Positions 9,941 through 16,554 of a stretch of DNA of 64,000 nt are shown here, in pieces; the first letter of the stretch is position 1, and every line of letters begins with the position of its first letter. The notes beneath the pieces were generated by a model, which was given only the letters and a program-made list of their open reading frames with translations, was not told where the DNA came from and did no database searches. This stretch comes from an uncultured Bacteroidales bacterium. Lineage in GTDB: Bacteria; Bacteroidota; Bacteroidia; Bacteroidales; F082. The translations under genes and the position numbers were made by a program. The DNA lies in NCBI GenBank assembly GCA_946408345.1, contig CAMJRR010000003.1, forward strand, positions 62,001 through 126,000. The letters run 5' to 3'.

Positions 9941-10321
9941 TCAATCTGTTACTGTAAACTCACCATAATACATGTCCCCATTGGGAAGTGTGAAAGTGAT
10001 GACATAGTCCCCTGTTTGGGAGAGGTAATTCTGTAGGCCGTTGGGCGTGAGAACCCAAAGGCTCTCCACCGTGACGCCAGAAGCTGTGGTGATTTCAATC
10101 GCCACTTGGCCAAGGTTTTCGGTGAAGACCACTGTGAGTATGTGGCCGTTGATGGAGGCTTGGATGGAAGAGCTTTTGGGAATGCCTTGATTGTTACTTT
10201 CCCTAATAATGATATGGCTAAAGCCGTCCAAAGCACTGATGCCATTGGCTCCACACCATGCAGCTGGTATCAGCAAACCGAGCAGCAGGGCAGTATGTTT
10301 TAAATGAAAGTAATTTTGCAT
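9941..10321 (-). CDS. Small secreted DUF3244-like protein
   Basis: This 126-residue protein has a signal peptide (hydrophobic residues 11-23, ending near AWCGANG) and a compact all-beta body: SIQASINGHILTVVFTENLGQVAIEIT and the end GDYVITFTLPNGDMYYGEF. This is the pattern of the Bacteroidales DUF3244 family, secreted immunoglobulin-like domains of unknown role. It is first in the run of four secreted genes and has its own -7 box 28 bases upstream. Confidence 0.72.
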   Translation of the reverse strand: MQNYFHLKHTALLLGLLIPAAWCGANGISALDGFSHIIIRESNNQGIPKSSSIQASINGHILTVVFTENLGQVAIEITTASGVTVESLWVLTPNGLQNYLSQTGDYVITFTLPNGDMYYGEFTVTD

Positions 10322-10348
10322 AACGATTACGGTTTAAAGTTTCGCTGA

Positions 10349-10356
10349 CAAAACTA
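10349..10356 (-). promoter_or_regulatory. Promoter -7 box of the DUF3244-S74-GH16-T9SS run
   Basis: The minus strand reads TAGTTTTG (TAnnTTTG), 28 bases from the ATG at 10321. No similar box was seen between the following three genes, which supports one transcript down to the terminator at about 7 kb. Confidence 0.55.
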
Positions 10357-10428
10357 CGACATTAAAACAACAGCAAGTTAGAAAAATCGAATTCGATTTT
10401 TTCGGTTTTTTTCTTAATAACTTGATTT

Positions 10429-12288
10429 TCAGTTTGCCATTAAACTATGAAGGGTGACGGCAACACGATCTTCAGAACCTAAAACCTTCTTCAGACGCTT
10501 TTCGCGGTCCCAAATCGTACTGAGGGAATGCTGAAGCATGACCGCAATCTGCATATTGTCTAAACCTAAAAGGCAAAGATAACAATACATAAAATCTTTT
10601 TCCTTTAACTCGGGATATTGCAGTTTCAGTTTTTCGAACAACAGGCCGTAATGCCGTATGGCCGCTTCCTTGAGTTGGGCTTTTTGAGCGTCAGTGAGGG
10701 CGATGCTGGCATAGGCAGAAACAGGAACCGTGGACTTTATAGGATTGCTCCTGTCGTTGCAGACAGCAAGGATTTGCTGGCAAACGGGTTCCTCAGCATA
10801 GCTTTCCGCTTCATTTTGTTCTTGCTTATACGACAATGGGGCTATGGGTGCAGCTGTTTTGCTTTGCGCTTTCAAAGTTGCATTGCTCTGCCTAAGCCTT
10901 GCGGCCAAAGCCGCCTGCTGCATCTTGTGGGAATGTCGCTCGGTTTCAATTTGCATTTCAAGTTTCCTTTTATGCCGTTTATTTTGGACATTCAAGATGA
11001 TGATCATTAACAATATAAACAACAGACTTCCAATGATTGCAATTACTTGTTTTGCATGTTTTTTAGTTTCCATCTGGTGTTGTCGGTCTGTTCTTGTCTG
11101 CAAAAAGGCATTGTATATTTTAGTCAGTTGGGATTTTATTCCGCTATTGTTCTCTTCTTTACTGGCAAAAGGAACCAAAAACTCAGCATATTCATGCATT
11201 TCAGAGGCCCTATCTTGAGTCTTGCAAATCTCTACCAGCCATTCGGCTGTTTGCTTTTTGATGCCAATGCTCGTTGTTTTACAGTAAACCATATTTAAAT
11301 AATGCCAAGCCGAGTCAAATTTCTTCTCACGATAATAAACCTCACCGATAGATGCACAACGAGCCATATGTTCCATAGTGCTCTCCGATCTCGAAAGCAG
11401 ATTTTCTAATTGTAGTAAAGTTGCATCCGCTTGCAGAGAGTCTTTCTTGTATTTCAAATAGGCTTGGTGGGCAGCTATATCCCTATACATTATGGTATTT
11501 GTTGTCCGCATGGCTGTTGCTGCCCTTTGGTAATAGTATTCTGCACTATCCAATTCATTCATCATGTCATAGTGAGAACCTATTTCGTTCAATACCCAAG
11601 ACAAATTCCATGATGATAGTATTTGATTTTTATAATATGGTAGTGAGCATTGCGCAAAATAAATGGCTGATTCATGAATGTAATAATCAGAGAAAATATC
11701 GGTCAATCTTGTATATGTCAACGCCATAAACCGCGCCTTATGTCCTACCAACTCCTTCTCCTCAAAATGCTCCTCCATCACCTCCAAGGCCTTTATGTAT
11801 TCCTTGCAGGCTGGAACTGCACTGTCGTTTTCGTAATAGCCTACACCATTAATATAATGGGTACGGGCATCCAAAAACGCGATATTTTGGGCGGACGCAC
11901 GCTGTGCGTCCCTACGCGGTCGGGGCTGTAGGGACACACCGCGTGTGTCCGCCAACATCGTCAACGAATCAAAATAATTCACGGTCTGCTGCAATTCCCT
12001 GCGGTTGGTCTGGGGATAATCGTTTTTGTATAACAATTCGGATAACAATAGGTTGGCGTAATGGCGGTTGTAGGCCGTGGCGGTAGAGATGTGACGCGCC
12101 GCGTCCCTACAACAGGTGTCAAACCAAGGCAACAACCGCAACAACGCGCTGTCGGGCTGGCTCCACATGAGGCTGTCGATGGCGGACAATTCGGGGGACG
12201 GCCCTTCGACAAGCTCAGGGGCCTGCGGTTTTTGAACACAGGTGGCGAGGGCAAACAGAAACAATCCTATAATGCTGAGCGGCTTCAT
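10429..12288 (-). CDS. TPR lipoprotein/membrane regulator with C-terminal helix-turn-helix
   Basis: 619 residues: lipobox-like FALATC (Cys17), TPR-like helical repeats about 70-390, one membrane helix 415-434, a coiled coil 435-475, and a C-terminal HTH about 560-619 (LCLLGLDNMQIAVMLQHS, then KRLKKVLGS). This matches Bacteroidota TPR-TM-HTH regulators that sense in the periplasm and are thought to act on DNA from the membrane; targets are unknown, with the secreted-protein genes just downstream as candidates. Residues 23-30, 57-69 and 113-134 are encoded by REP-like palindromes (separate entries), all in frame and all N-terminal of the core repeats. A -7 box 6 bases before the ATG implies a nearly leaderless message. 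Confidence 0.82.
   Translation of the reverse strand: MKPLSIIGLFLFALATCVQKPQAPELVEGPSPELSAIDSLMWSQPDSALLRLLPWFDTCCRDAARHISTATAYNRHYANLLLSELLYKNDYPQTNRRELQQTVNYFDSLTMLADTRGVSLQPRPRRDAQRASAQNIAFLDARTHYINGVGYYENDSAVPACKEYIKALEVMEEHFEEKELVGHKARFMALTYTRLTDIFSDYYIHESAIYFAQCSLPYYKNQILSSWNLSWVLNEIGSHYDMMNELDSAEYYYQRAATAMRTTNTIMYRDIAAHQAYLKYKKDSLQADATLLQLENLLSRSESTMEHMARCASIGEVYYREKKFDSAWHYLNMVYCKTTSIGIKKQTAEWLVEICKTQDRASEMHEYAEFLVPFASKEENNSGIKSQLTKIYNAFLQTRTDRQHQMETKKHAKQVIAIIGSLLFILLMIIILNVQNKRHKRKLEMQIETERHSHKMQQAALAARLRQSNATLKAQSKTAAPIAPLSYKQEQNEAESYAEEPVCQQILAVCNDRSNPIKSTVPVSAYASIALTDAQKAQLKEAAIRHYGLLFEKLKLQYPELKEKDFMYCYLCLLGLDNMQIAVMLQHSLSTIWDREKRLKKVLGSEDRVAVTLHSLMAN
11893..11950. repeat. Double REP-like palindrome inside the TPR gene
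   Basis: Two perfect 8-bp stems with 3-base loops stand in tandem: GGACGCAC-gct-GTGCGTCC (11893-11911) and GGACACAC-cgc-GTGTGTCC (11932-11950). They are joined by CCCTAC...GTAGGG. The element encodes residues 113-134 of the TPR protein without breaking the frame. Related GTAGGGACG/CGTCCCTAC elements occur at 12083, 41011 and about 44690. Confidence 0.85.
12083..12110. repeat. REP-like GTAG...GACGCG/CGCGTC...CTAC palindrome in coding sequence
   Basis: GACGCG and CGCGTC pair around a single base, flanked by GTAGAGATGT and CCTAC ends. It belongs to the same family as 11893-11950 and falls in the same gene, encoding part of the stretch CCRDAARHIST. Confidence 0.65.
12202..12220. repeat. CCCTTCGACAAGCTCAGGG palindrome in coding sequence
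   Basis: This near-palindrome belongs to a short repeat type seen in many bacterial genomes, and a diverged pair stands at 18002-18048. Here it lies in the signal-peptide-proximal part of the TPR gene and encodes PELVEG. Confidence 0.75.
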
Positions 12289-12293
12289 AGCCG

Positions 12294-12301
12294 CAAAAGT
12301 A
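12294..12301 (-). promoter_or_regulatory. Promoter -7 box of the TPR/HTH gene, almost on top of the ATG
   Basis: The minus strand reads TACTTTTG and ends 5 bases before the ATG at 12288. Transcription would start at or within a few bases of the start codon. It also sits between the TPR gene and the DUF2490 stop, so the TPR gene can be expressed apart from the upstream operon. Confidence 0.5.
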
Positions 12302-12310
12302 GGAAAAAAA

Positions 12311-12988
12311 TCAATATTTCGCCTTAAGCGTCAAGCCAAAATAGAATCTATCTACAGGCTCATTCACCCAAAGGTCGTTGTCCATGCGGGCGAAGGCGGA
12401 AAGCGTGTATTGCCGTGTCAGACGGTAATCCACCGAAAACACCGTGCGCAGGTTGTCGAGACCGCCTTTCTTGGGGTCGTTGGCGAGCCAAAACAATTCG
12501 GTGGAGAACGCATACTTCCAACGGCTATTCATGGGTTGGTAGGTCACCTTCAAACGGTTGCGCCAATACAGCCTCGGATTGACACGGTGCTCACCCGTGC
12601 GCTCGTCGAAGAAGGTGCCCATGGCCTTGCTGCGCACCTGAAACTTGAAGCGACGGTATTCCTCCGTGTAGGTCACCTGCAAGCCCAAGCGGCCACGGTT
12701 CTCGTAATAGCCTCGGTCGTTGTAGCGGCGGATATAGTCGGCGGTGAGTCCAATGTTCATGCGGTTGTGCAGACAGGTGTAGTCCACGCCCATAGAGTTA
12801 AGCCAACGGTCGAACTGCGAAAAGTTGTGGTCGAAGCGCAGCTCCTCTTCTGCCGACAGACCCCAAGGTCCACCCAAGCCCGCCTCAGCCTCAGCCGAGA
12901 CAATGCCACCGAAGTCGGTCGTCCGTTCGCTTTGCGCGAAAGCCCCAACCGTGAGCAGCACTAATAATATGAGTAATAACCTCTTCAT
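12311..12988 (-). CDS. DUF2490 family outer-membrane protein
   Basis: 225 residues with signal peptide MKRLLLILLVLLTVGAFAQ, then an amphipathic beta-strand body rich in Arg, Tyr and Trp (RHYNDRGYYENRG-like turns, NRLKVTYQPMNSRWKYAFSTE) and a final aromatic strand FYFGLTLKAKY. This is the form of the DUF2490 beta-barrel family, function unknown. It follows the DUF4956 gene across an 80-base gap holding an imperfect inverted repeat and ends 22 bases before the TPR gene. Confidence 0.8.
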   Translation of the reverse strand: MKRLLLILLVLLTVGAFAQSERTTDFGGIVSAEAEAGLGGPWGLSAEEELRFDHNFSQFDRWLNSMGVDYTCLHNRMNIGLTADYIRRYNDRGYYENRGRLGLQVTYTEEYRRFKFQVRSKAMGTFFDERTGEHRVNPRLYWRNRLKVTYQPMNSRWKYAFSTELFWLANDPKKGGLDNLRTVFSVDYRLTRQYTLSAFARMDNDLWVNEPVDRFYFGLTLKAKY

Positions 12989-13000
12989 TTTTCCTTTTCA

Positions 13001-13069
13001 ACTATGGTTTATGACTATGGCCAATGGTTTGCCTTTACGTAAAAGCAGCCATAGGCCATAAGCCATAGT
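13001..13069. repeat. Imperfect inverted repeat of ATGGCTTATGGCC-like words
   Basis: The left arm (13001-13028) and right arm (13049-13069, CCATAGGCCATAAGCCATAGT) pair with a few mismatches. It fills the gap between the DUF4956 stop and the DUF2490 start. It is one of several short-word repeat types in this window. Confidence 0.6.
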
Positions 13070-13798
13070 CTACACATCGAAATCCTTCAACTTAGTTATA
13101 GTATCAATCGTATTCACCTCGCCGTCGATAGGCTTGTAGTACACCTTGACAAAAGCCACGTCGCGCAGGTAGTCGATATGCCCCACCTCCACTTTACTGA
13201 TTTCCAACCCTGTGCGTTCGACGAGGTCGGCTTTCAAGTCTTCCTCCTTACCGTGCTTAGTGTTCTCGATACGGTCGTACAGGATAATCTTCGTGGCAGT
13301 GTGTTTCAGCAGCTTCGTGCCATCCAACAACCAGACAATCAGCACTACCATCAGGTTCACCGCCAAAAGCTCAATATAACTCGTAGAGAGCGCCATGCCG
13401 TTGACGATGCTCAGACCCATCACCACGAAGAGATAGGTCATCTCACGGATTTTGATGGTCTCCGTTCGGTAACGTATCATGCCAAAGATGGCAAAGAGGC
13501 CCAAGGCGTAGGCGATGTTCATCTTCATGTTCTCCATCAGCGAGATGATGAGGAAGATGACCGCCGCGAACATAATGAAAGTGAAATAATAGTCCTTGCG
13601 GTTGGCTTTCTTGTAGTAGAAGAAATGAATGATGACCCAGCAGACAAGGATGTTGAACACAAAACGGATCAAGGTCGTCCAAAGGCTTTGGGCATCGAAG
13701 AGCGGTACACCGAGGAAATCCATGGTGGAGGCGCCGCCGCCAAATTCCCGCGCAATGTCAGGATCGAAGTCCTGTAGGTTGATTTGTAGTAGATTCAT
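13070..13798 (-). CDS. DUF4956 membrane protein
   Basis: 242 residues with about four membrane helices (residues 35-56, 65-85, 92-110, 120-155). MIRYRTETIKIREMTYLFVVMGL carries the conserved RYRT and T-x-x-F of DUF4956. The C-terminal 90 residues form a cytosolic alpha/beta domain (RTGLEISKVEVGHIDYLRD). The family recurrently stands beside VTC-domain polyphosphate polymerases, as here, so a role in moving or sensing the polymer or its substrate is an inference. It follows the VTC gene by 107 bases that hold a word repeat. Confidence 0.85.
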   Translation of the reverse strand: MNLLQINLQDFDPDIAREFGGGASTMDFLGVPLFDAQSLWTTLIRFVFNILVCWVIIHFFYYKKANRKDYYFTFIMFAAVIFLIISLMENMKMNIAYALGLFAIFGMIRYRTETIKIREMTYLFVVMGLSIVNGMALSTSYIELLAVNLMVVLIVWLLDGTKLLKHTATKIILYDRIENTKHGKEEDLKADLVERTGLEISKVEVGHIDYLRDVAFVKVYYKPIDGEVNTIDTITKLKDFDV

Positions 13799-13839
13799 AT
13801 TTGTTGATTGTTGATTGTTTAACTGTTTAATTGTTGTTG

Positions 13840-13922
13840 GCTTTAAGCTTTAAGCCGTAAGCAATAAGCAGCGCTTTGACGAGCTGACTGCTTATAGCTT
13901 AAAGCTTACGGCTTATTGCTTT
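13840..13922. repeat. Inverted repeat of GCTTAAAGC/GCTTATTGC words, overlapping the VTC stop codon
   Basis: The left arm (about 13840-13870) and right arm (13888-13922) are built of GCTTA, AAGCTT and CGGCTTA words and can fold together. The right arm encodes the last residues (SNKP) and the TAA stop of the VTC gene at 13906. Confidence 0.6.
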
Positions 13923-14670
13923 TTAGCTTTTCAATTCTACGTAATTTCTTCTTAAACCGATTCTGTTTCACCTCGGGGCGGGTCAGGCAGGTGCCGATGC
14001 AATATTTGCTGACCTTGAACGGCCTGATTCTCAATTCAAAAAGCACATCCTTAAGTAGGGAATGGGCGCGACCATCCTGTTTCAACTCCATCACCGCCAA
14101 AGGCGCCACCGATGCAGTTTTGCCGTTGCGCAGGTTTTCGAAATGCAGGTTGCAATCGATGGTGAGACGCTCTGTTTTTTCGAAATTCACCAAGGTAATT
14201 CGGTCGAAGATGGTAACCAAATGCGGGCTCAGTGAACCGATTGGATAAGGCTGTTTCTCAGCCAAGAAGGCAGCCGCATCAGGGTTGTCAAGGATATTAG
14301 GGATAGGTTCCACGGCAATGCGCTTCTTTTTGGTTCGGCCCTTGTTGTTCTTATGCTTCACCTCACAGAAAGTCAGGTGGGAGTCGACATAGGTACGCAC
14401 ACGCACCTTGTCGCGCACCAGATGGCGGTCATGATGGATGAGGTACATGGTCAGCTCGGGGGTGTCGTAATACACTGTGCTGTATGGTGAGAAACGGTTA
14501 CCTTCCACCTCTTGGGCATAGTATTTATCATGAATTCCCAACAAAATAGCACGAAGCTGATCTTCCGTCACCACATATTTCGTGTCAATGCGGTTCATCA
14601 GCTTCACAGCGCTCATTTCGTCGAGCGTGATTGGCTTCATGCCTTGCACTATGCCAAGAATCTCTTCCAC
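13906..14670 (-). CDS. VTC-domain polyphosphate polymerase-like protein
   Basis: This 254-residue cytosolic protein is built almost entirely of a VTC (triphosphate tunnel) domain. Motifs: NRIDTKYVV, STVYYDTPELTMY, DKVRVRTY, EVKHKNNKGRTKKKR and a final MELKQDGR. Such basic tunnel residues bind the polyphosphate chain, and the family makes polyP from ATP in yeast; bacterial members are predicted to do the same. The start at 14670 is GTG, six bases after the upstream stop; the ATG at 14640 (MKPITLDEM) is a good alternative. The last four residues come from a repeat. It is coupled with DUF4956 downstream. Confidence 0.87.
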   Translation of the reverse strand: MEEILGIVQGMKPITLDEMSAVKLMNRIDTKYVVTEDQLRAILLGIHDKYYAQEVEGNRFSPYSTVYYDTPELTMYLIHHDRHLVRDKVRVRTYVDSHLTFCEVKHKNNKGRTKKKRIAVEPIPNILDNPDAAAFLAEKQPYPIGSLSPHLVTIFDRITLVNFEKTERLTIDCNLHFENLRNGKTASVAPLAVMELKQDGRAHSLLKDVLFELRIRPFKVSKYCIGTCLTRPEVKQNRFKKKLRRIEKLKSNKP

Positions 14671-14676
14671 ACCAAA

Positions 14677-15105
14677 TTATTTTGGAACGTACTCAAAGGT
14701 CTTCACCGACTCCAGCTTCCCATTCGGGTAGTAGTTTTTCTGGCATTTCTTGGAGCCGTCCTCGTTGTACTCGAACTTGCGGATACGCACCACTTTGTCG
14801 CGGTCGTTGTACTCGATTTCGCGCACCACCTTGGCTGTGATGTCGCTATTGGCAGGGTACTCGCTCACCACGCGCCACTTCTGGCCATAGCTGGCATATT
14901 CGATTTCCTCAATCTTACGTCCCAATTCATCGTAGGTCGTCACACGGTCAAGGAATGCGCGTTTGTCGCCTGCTGCGGTATTCCATTCCTTCAGCACCAT
15001 GCCCTTACGGTTTTCGCGTTTGATGATGGTACTCTCTGAGACCGACTGGGCAAAGCAACCGACACTAATGGCCACAAAAGCCATAATAACCAATAACTTC
15101 TTCAT
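14677..15105 (-). CDS. Small secreted protein with YwqK-like repeat strands
   Basis: It is read from the ATG at 15105 (142 residues), which gives the signal peptide MKKLLVIMAFVAISVGCFAQ. The body contains repeated beta-hairpin units (YDELGRKIEEIEY, REIEYNDRDKVVRIRKFEY, KNYYPNGKLESVKTFEY) like those of the MORN/YwqK group. No enzyme motif is visible. It stops six bases before the polyphosphate polymerase start, so translation of the two is probably coupled; it may be a cell-surface partner of that cluster. Confidence 0.75.
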   Translation of the reverse strand: MKKLLVIMAFVAISVGCFAQSVSESTIIKRENRKGMVLKEWNTAAGDKRAFLDRVTTYDELGRKIEEIEYASYGQKWRVVSEYPANSDITAKVVREIEYNDRDKVVRIRKFEYNEDGSKKCQKNYYPNGKLESVKTFEYVPK

Positions 15106-15117
15106 ATTCAATTTCTA

Positions 15118-15170
15118 TATTTAAAATTCATCATTCTGCATTCCGCATTACACATTACACATTAATAATC
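15118..15170. repeat. ATTACAC/ATTCTGCATT word repeat between two genes
   Basis: A run of near-identical words (CATTCTGCATTCCGCATTACACATTACACATTA) lies at the end of the upstream lipoprotein gene and covers its last few codons. It is one of several such low-complexity spacer types in this window. Confidence 0.6.
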
Positions 15171-15871
15171 ACTTCAAATTGTTCAGGAAGTTCATAGATT
15201 TGTCCTGCCTCATCAACGGTGATACCTTGGAAGACAAAATCCGGGATTTCCGTTCCGATGTCATCGGATGCTGTAAACACCTCATATTCGCCAGGTTGCA
15301 GTTTTTGGAAAGCAAAGTATCCATCGGGACCCACACGGGTATCATCGAAGGGGATATCCTCACCCATTCTACGAATATAGACGCGATGCTCGCAGGCCCA
15401 ACCCTCACCACGGTAACTGCCATTGTGGTAATAGGCAGCATGAACACGACCTTTTACGATGGATGTACCGTAGGCCTTGCCATCATGGATATAAAGTGTA
15501 GGCACATTCATCACTGCGCCCTTGGTCAAATCAACCTTCTCACTCACGGCCACTTTCTCGCCCGAAGGCAAAGTGGAATAGGCGAATACAGTATAATTAC
15601 CTGGCAATAGATATTCAAACCGATACATGCCATCGGCACCCGTTTCGACATCATCGCCGAAATAAGCCTCGTCACCATAAATGATAAACACATCGGTCTT
15701 GGCTGCTACCATAGTGTCGGGAGTCAAAGTATAGTCGTCATCGGGATGATGCACGAGTTTCACATAGCCCTGCACCGTACCTGTTCCGCCTTCACCCGGA
15801 CCTTTGTTACACGATGGCATAATCATGGCCAATGCAAGAAGTGTCATCAAAAATCTTGTCATTCTATTCAT
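15155..15871 (-). CDS. Lipoprotein with two carboxypeptidase-regulatory/SdrD-B-like beta domains
   Basis: 238 residues. Lipobox MIMPSC places the lipidated Cys at 21. Two similar beta domains follow: one with GADGMYRFEYLLPGNYTVFAY (about 75-110) and one with GPDGYFAFQKLQPGEYEVF (about 185-210). This is the standard look of transthyretin-like prealbumin folds in surface proteins. Each has the inserted description-like loop, and RGEGWACEHRVYIRR lies between them. It is the first gene of the operon that goes on to the VTC polymerase, with a -7 box 21 bases upstream. Binding role only; no catalytic site. Confidence 0.8.
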   Translation of the reverse strand: MNRMTRFLMTLLALAMIMPSCNKGPGEGGTGTVQGYVKLVHHPDDDYTLTPDTMVAAKTDVFIIYGDEAYFGDDVETGADGMYRFEYLLPGNYTVFAYSTLPSGEKVAVSEKVDLTKGAVMNVPTLYIHDGKAYGTSIVKGRVHAAYYHNGSYRGEGWACEHRVYIRRMGEDIPFDDTRVGPDGYFAFQKLQPGEYEVFTASDDIGTEIPDFVFQGITVDEAGQIYELPEQFEVIINV

Positions 15872-15891
15872 TTCGTTGAAAAATTAGGGTA

Positions 15892-15899
15892 CAAAAATA
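15892..15899 (-). promoter_or_regulatory. Promoter -7 box of the lipoprotein-VTC-DUF4956-DUF2490 operon
   Basis: The minus strand reads TATTTTTG, about 20 bases before the ATG at 15871. It is the only good box found between 13.0 and 15.9 kb. Confidence 0.55.
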
Positions 15900-15970
15900 T
15901 ACAATTTAAGCTTTGTTCGAGGTTTTTCATCCAATTATCATACCAATTGCCATAAAAACCAAGAAAACTG

Positions 15971-16393
15971 TCAAATATTGGCACAGACTTTCTTCAGCAC
16001 GTCCACGAAGATTAGCACATTCTCTTCAGAAATGCCCTCCAGTGCCTTGTTCATCGTTTCAATCGCCAACTGCTTGGTGGAATCTTTAAGGGCCATGCCC
16101 TCTTTGGTAACCACTATATTATTCACACGACGGTCTTCCTTAGACACCGAGCGGGTGACAAGACCTTTTTTCTCCAAATTGTCGATGAATTGGGTGACCG
16201 AGTTCTTGTCCTTTTGAATGATGAAAGCGATCTCCTGCTGCGTAAGCGTACCTTCGTTCCATAAGGTATCCATAACGAGGTATTGCTCTGCCGTTAGGTT
16301 GACATTGTTCTTCTTGAAGACCTCAGCAAGGTACTTCTTAAGCTTGCAATTCAGGATGTTGACATAAACACCTGCTTGTTTTACGAGTATCAT
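15971..16393 (-). CDS. MarR-family transcriptional regulator
   Basis: 140 residues with the full MarR layout: dimerisation helix, winged HTH (TLTQQEIAFIIQKDKNSVTQFIDNLEKKG), and wing with the conserved RSVSKEDRRVNNIVVT. The ligand is unknown. Its own start codon lies in the left arm of a perfect 11-bp inverted repeat that brackets its -7 box, so it probably represses itself. The nearest candidate targets are the serine palmitoyltransferase genes upstream and the lipoprotein operon downstream. Confidence 0.9.
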   Translation of the reverse strand: MILVKQAGVYVNILNCKLKKYLAEVFKKNNVNLTAEQYLVMDTLWNEGTLTQQEIAFIIQKDKNSVTQFIDNLEKKGLVTRSVSKEDRRVNNIVVTKEGMALKDSTKQLAIETMNKALEGISEENVLIFVDVLKKVCANI

Positions 16394-16451
16394 ATTATCC
16401 CATTTTTATGATTATATCCGTTCATGGAAATGCAAAGATAGGGATAATATG
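16391..16451. promoter_or_regulatory. MarR promoter region with long inverted repeat (probable operator)
   Basis: CATATTATCCC (16391-16401) and GGGATAATATG (16441-16451) are perfect complements separated by 39 bases. The -7 box TATCTTTG of the marR gene lies between them at 16433-16440 on the minus strand. The left arm includes the start codon. This geometry fits autoregulation. Confidence 0.6.
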
Positions 16452-16485
16452 CAATTTTACAAAAAAAAGATGCAATTGAAAAAAA

Positions 16486-16517
16486 ACGTCATTGCGGGGT
16501 TACCTCCGCAATGACGT
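16486..16517 (-). terminator. Intrinsic terminator after serine palmitoyltransferase
   Basis: A perfect stem of 11-12 bp (ACGTCATTGCGG / CCGCAATGACGT) with an 8-base loop is followed on the minus strand by eight T. It ends the transcript of the gene that stops at 16555. Confidence 0.9.
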
Positions 16518-16554
16518 CAAAAGATTCAGAATTGTCCTCGTTATAAAGCGAGTC

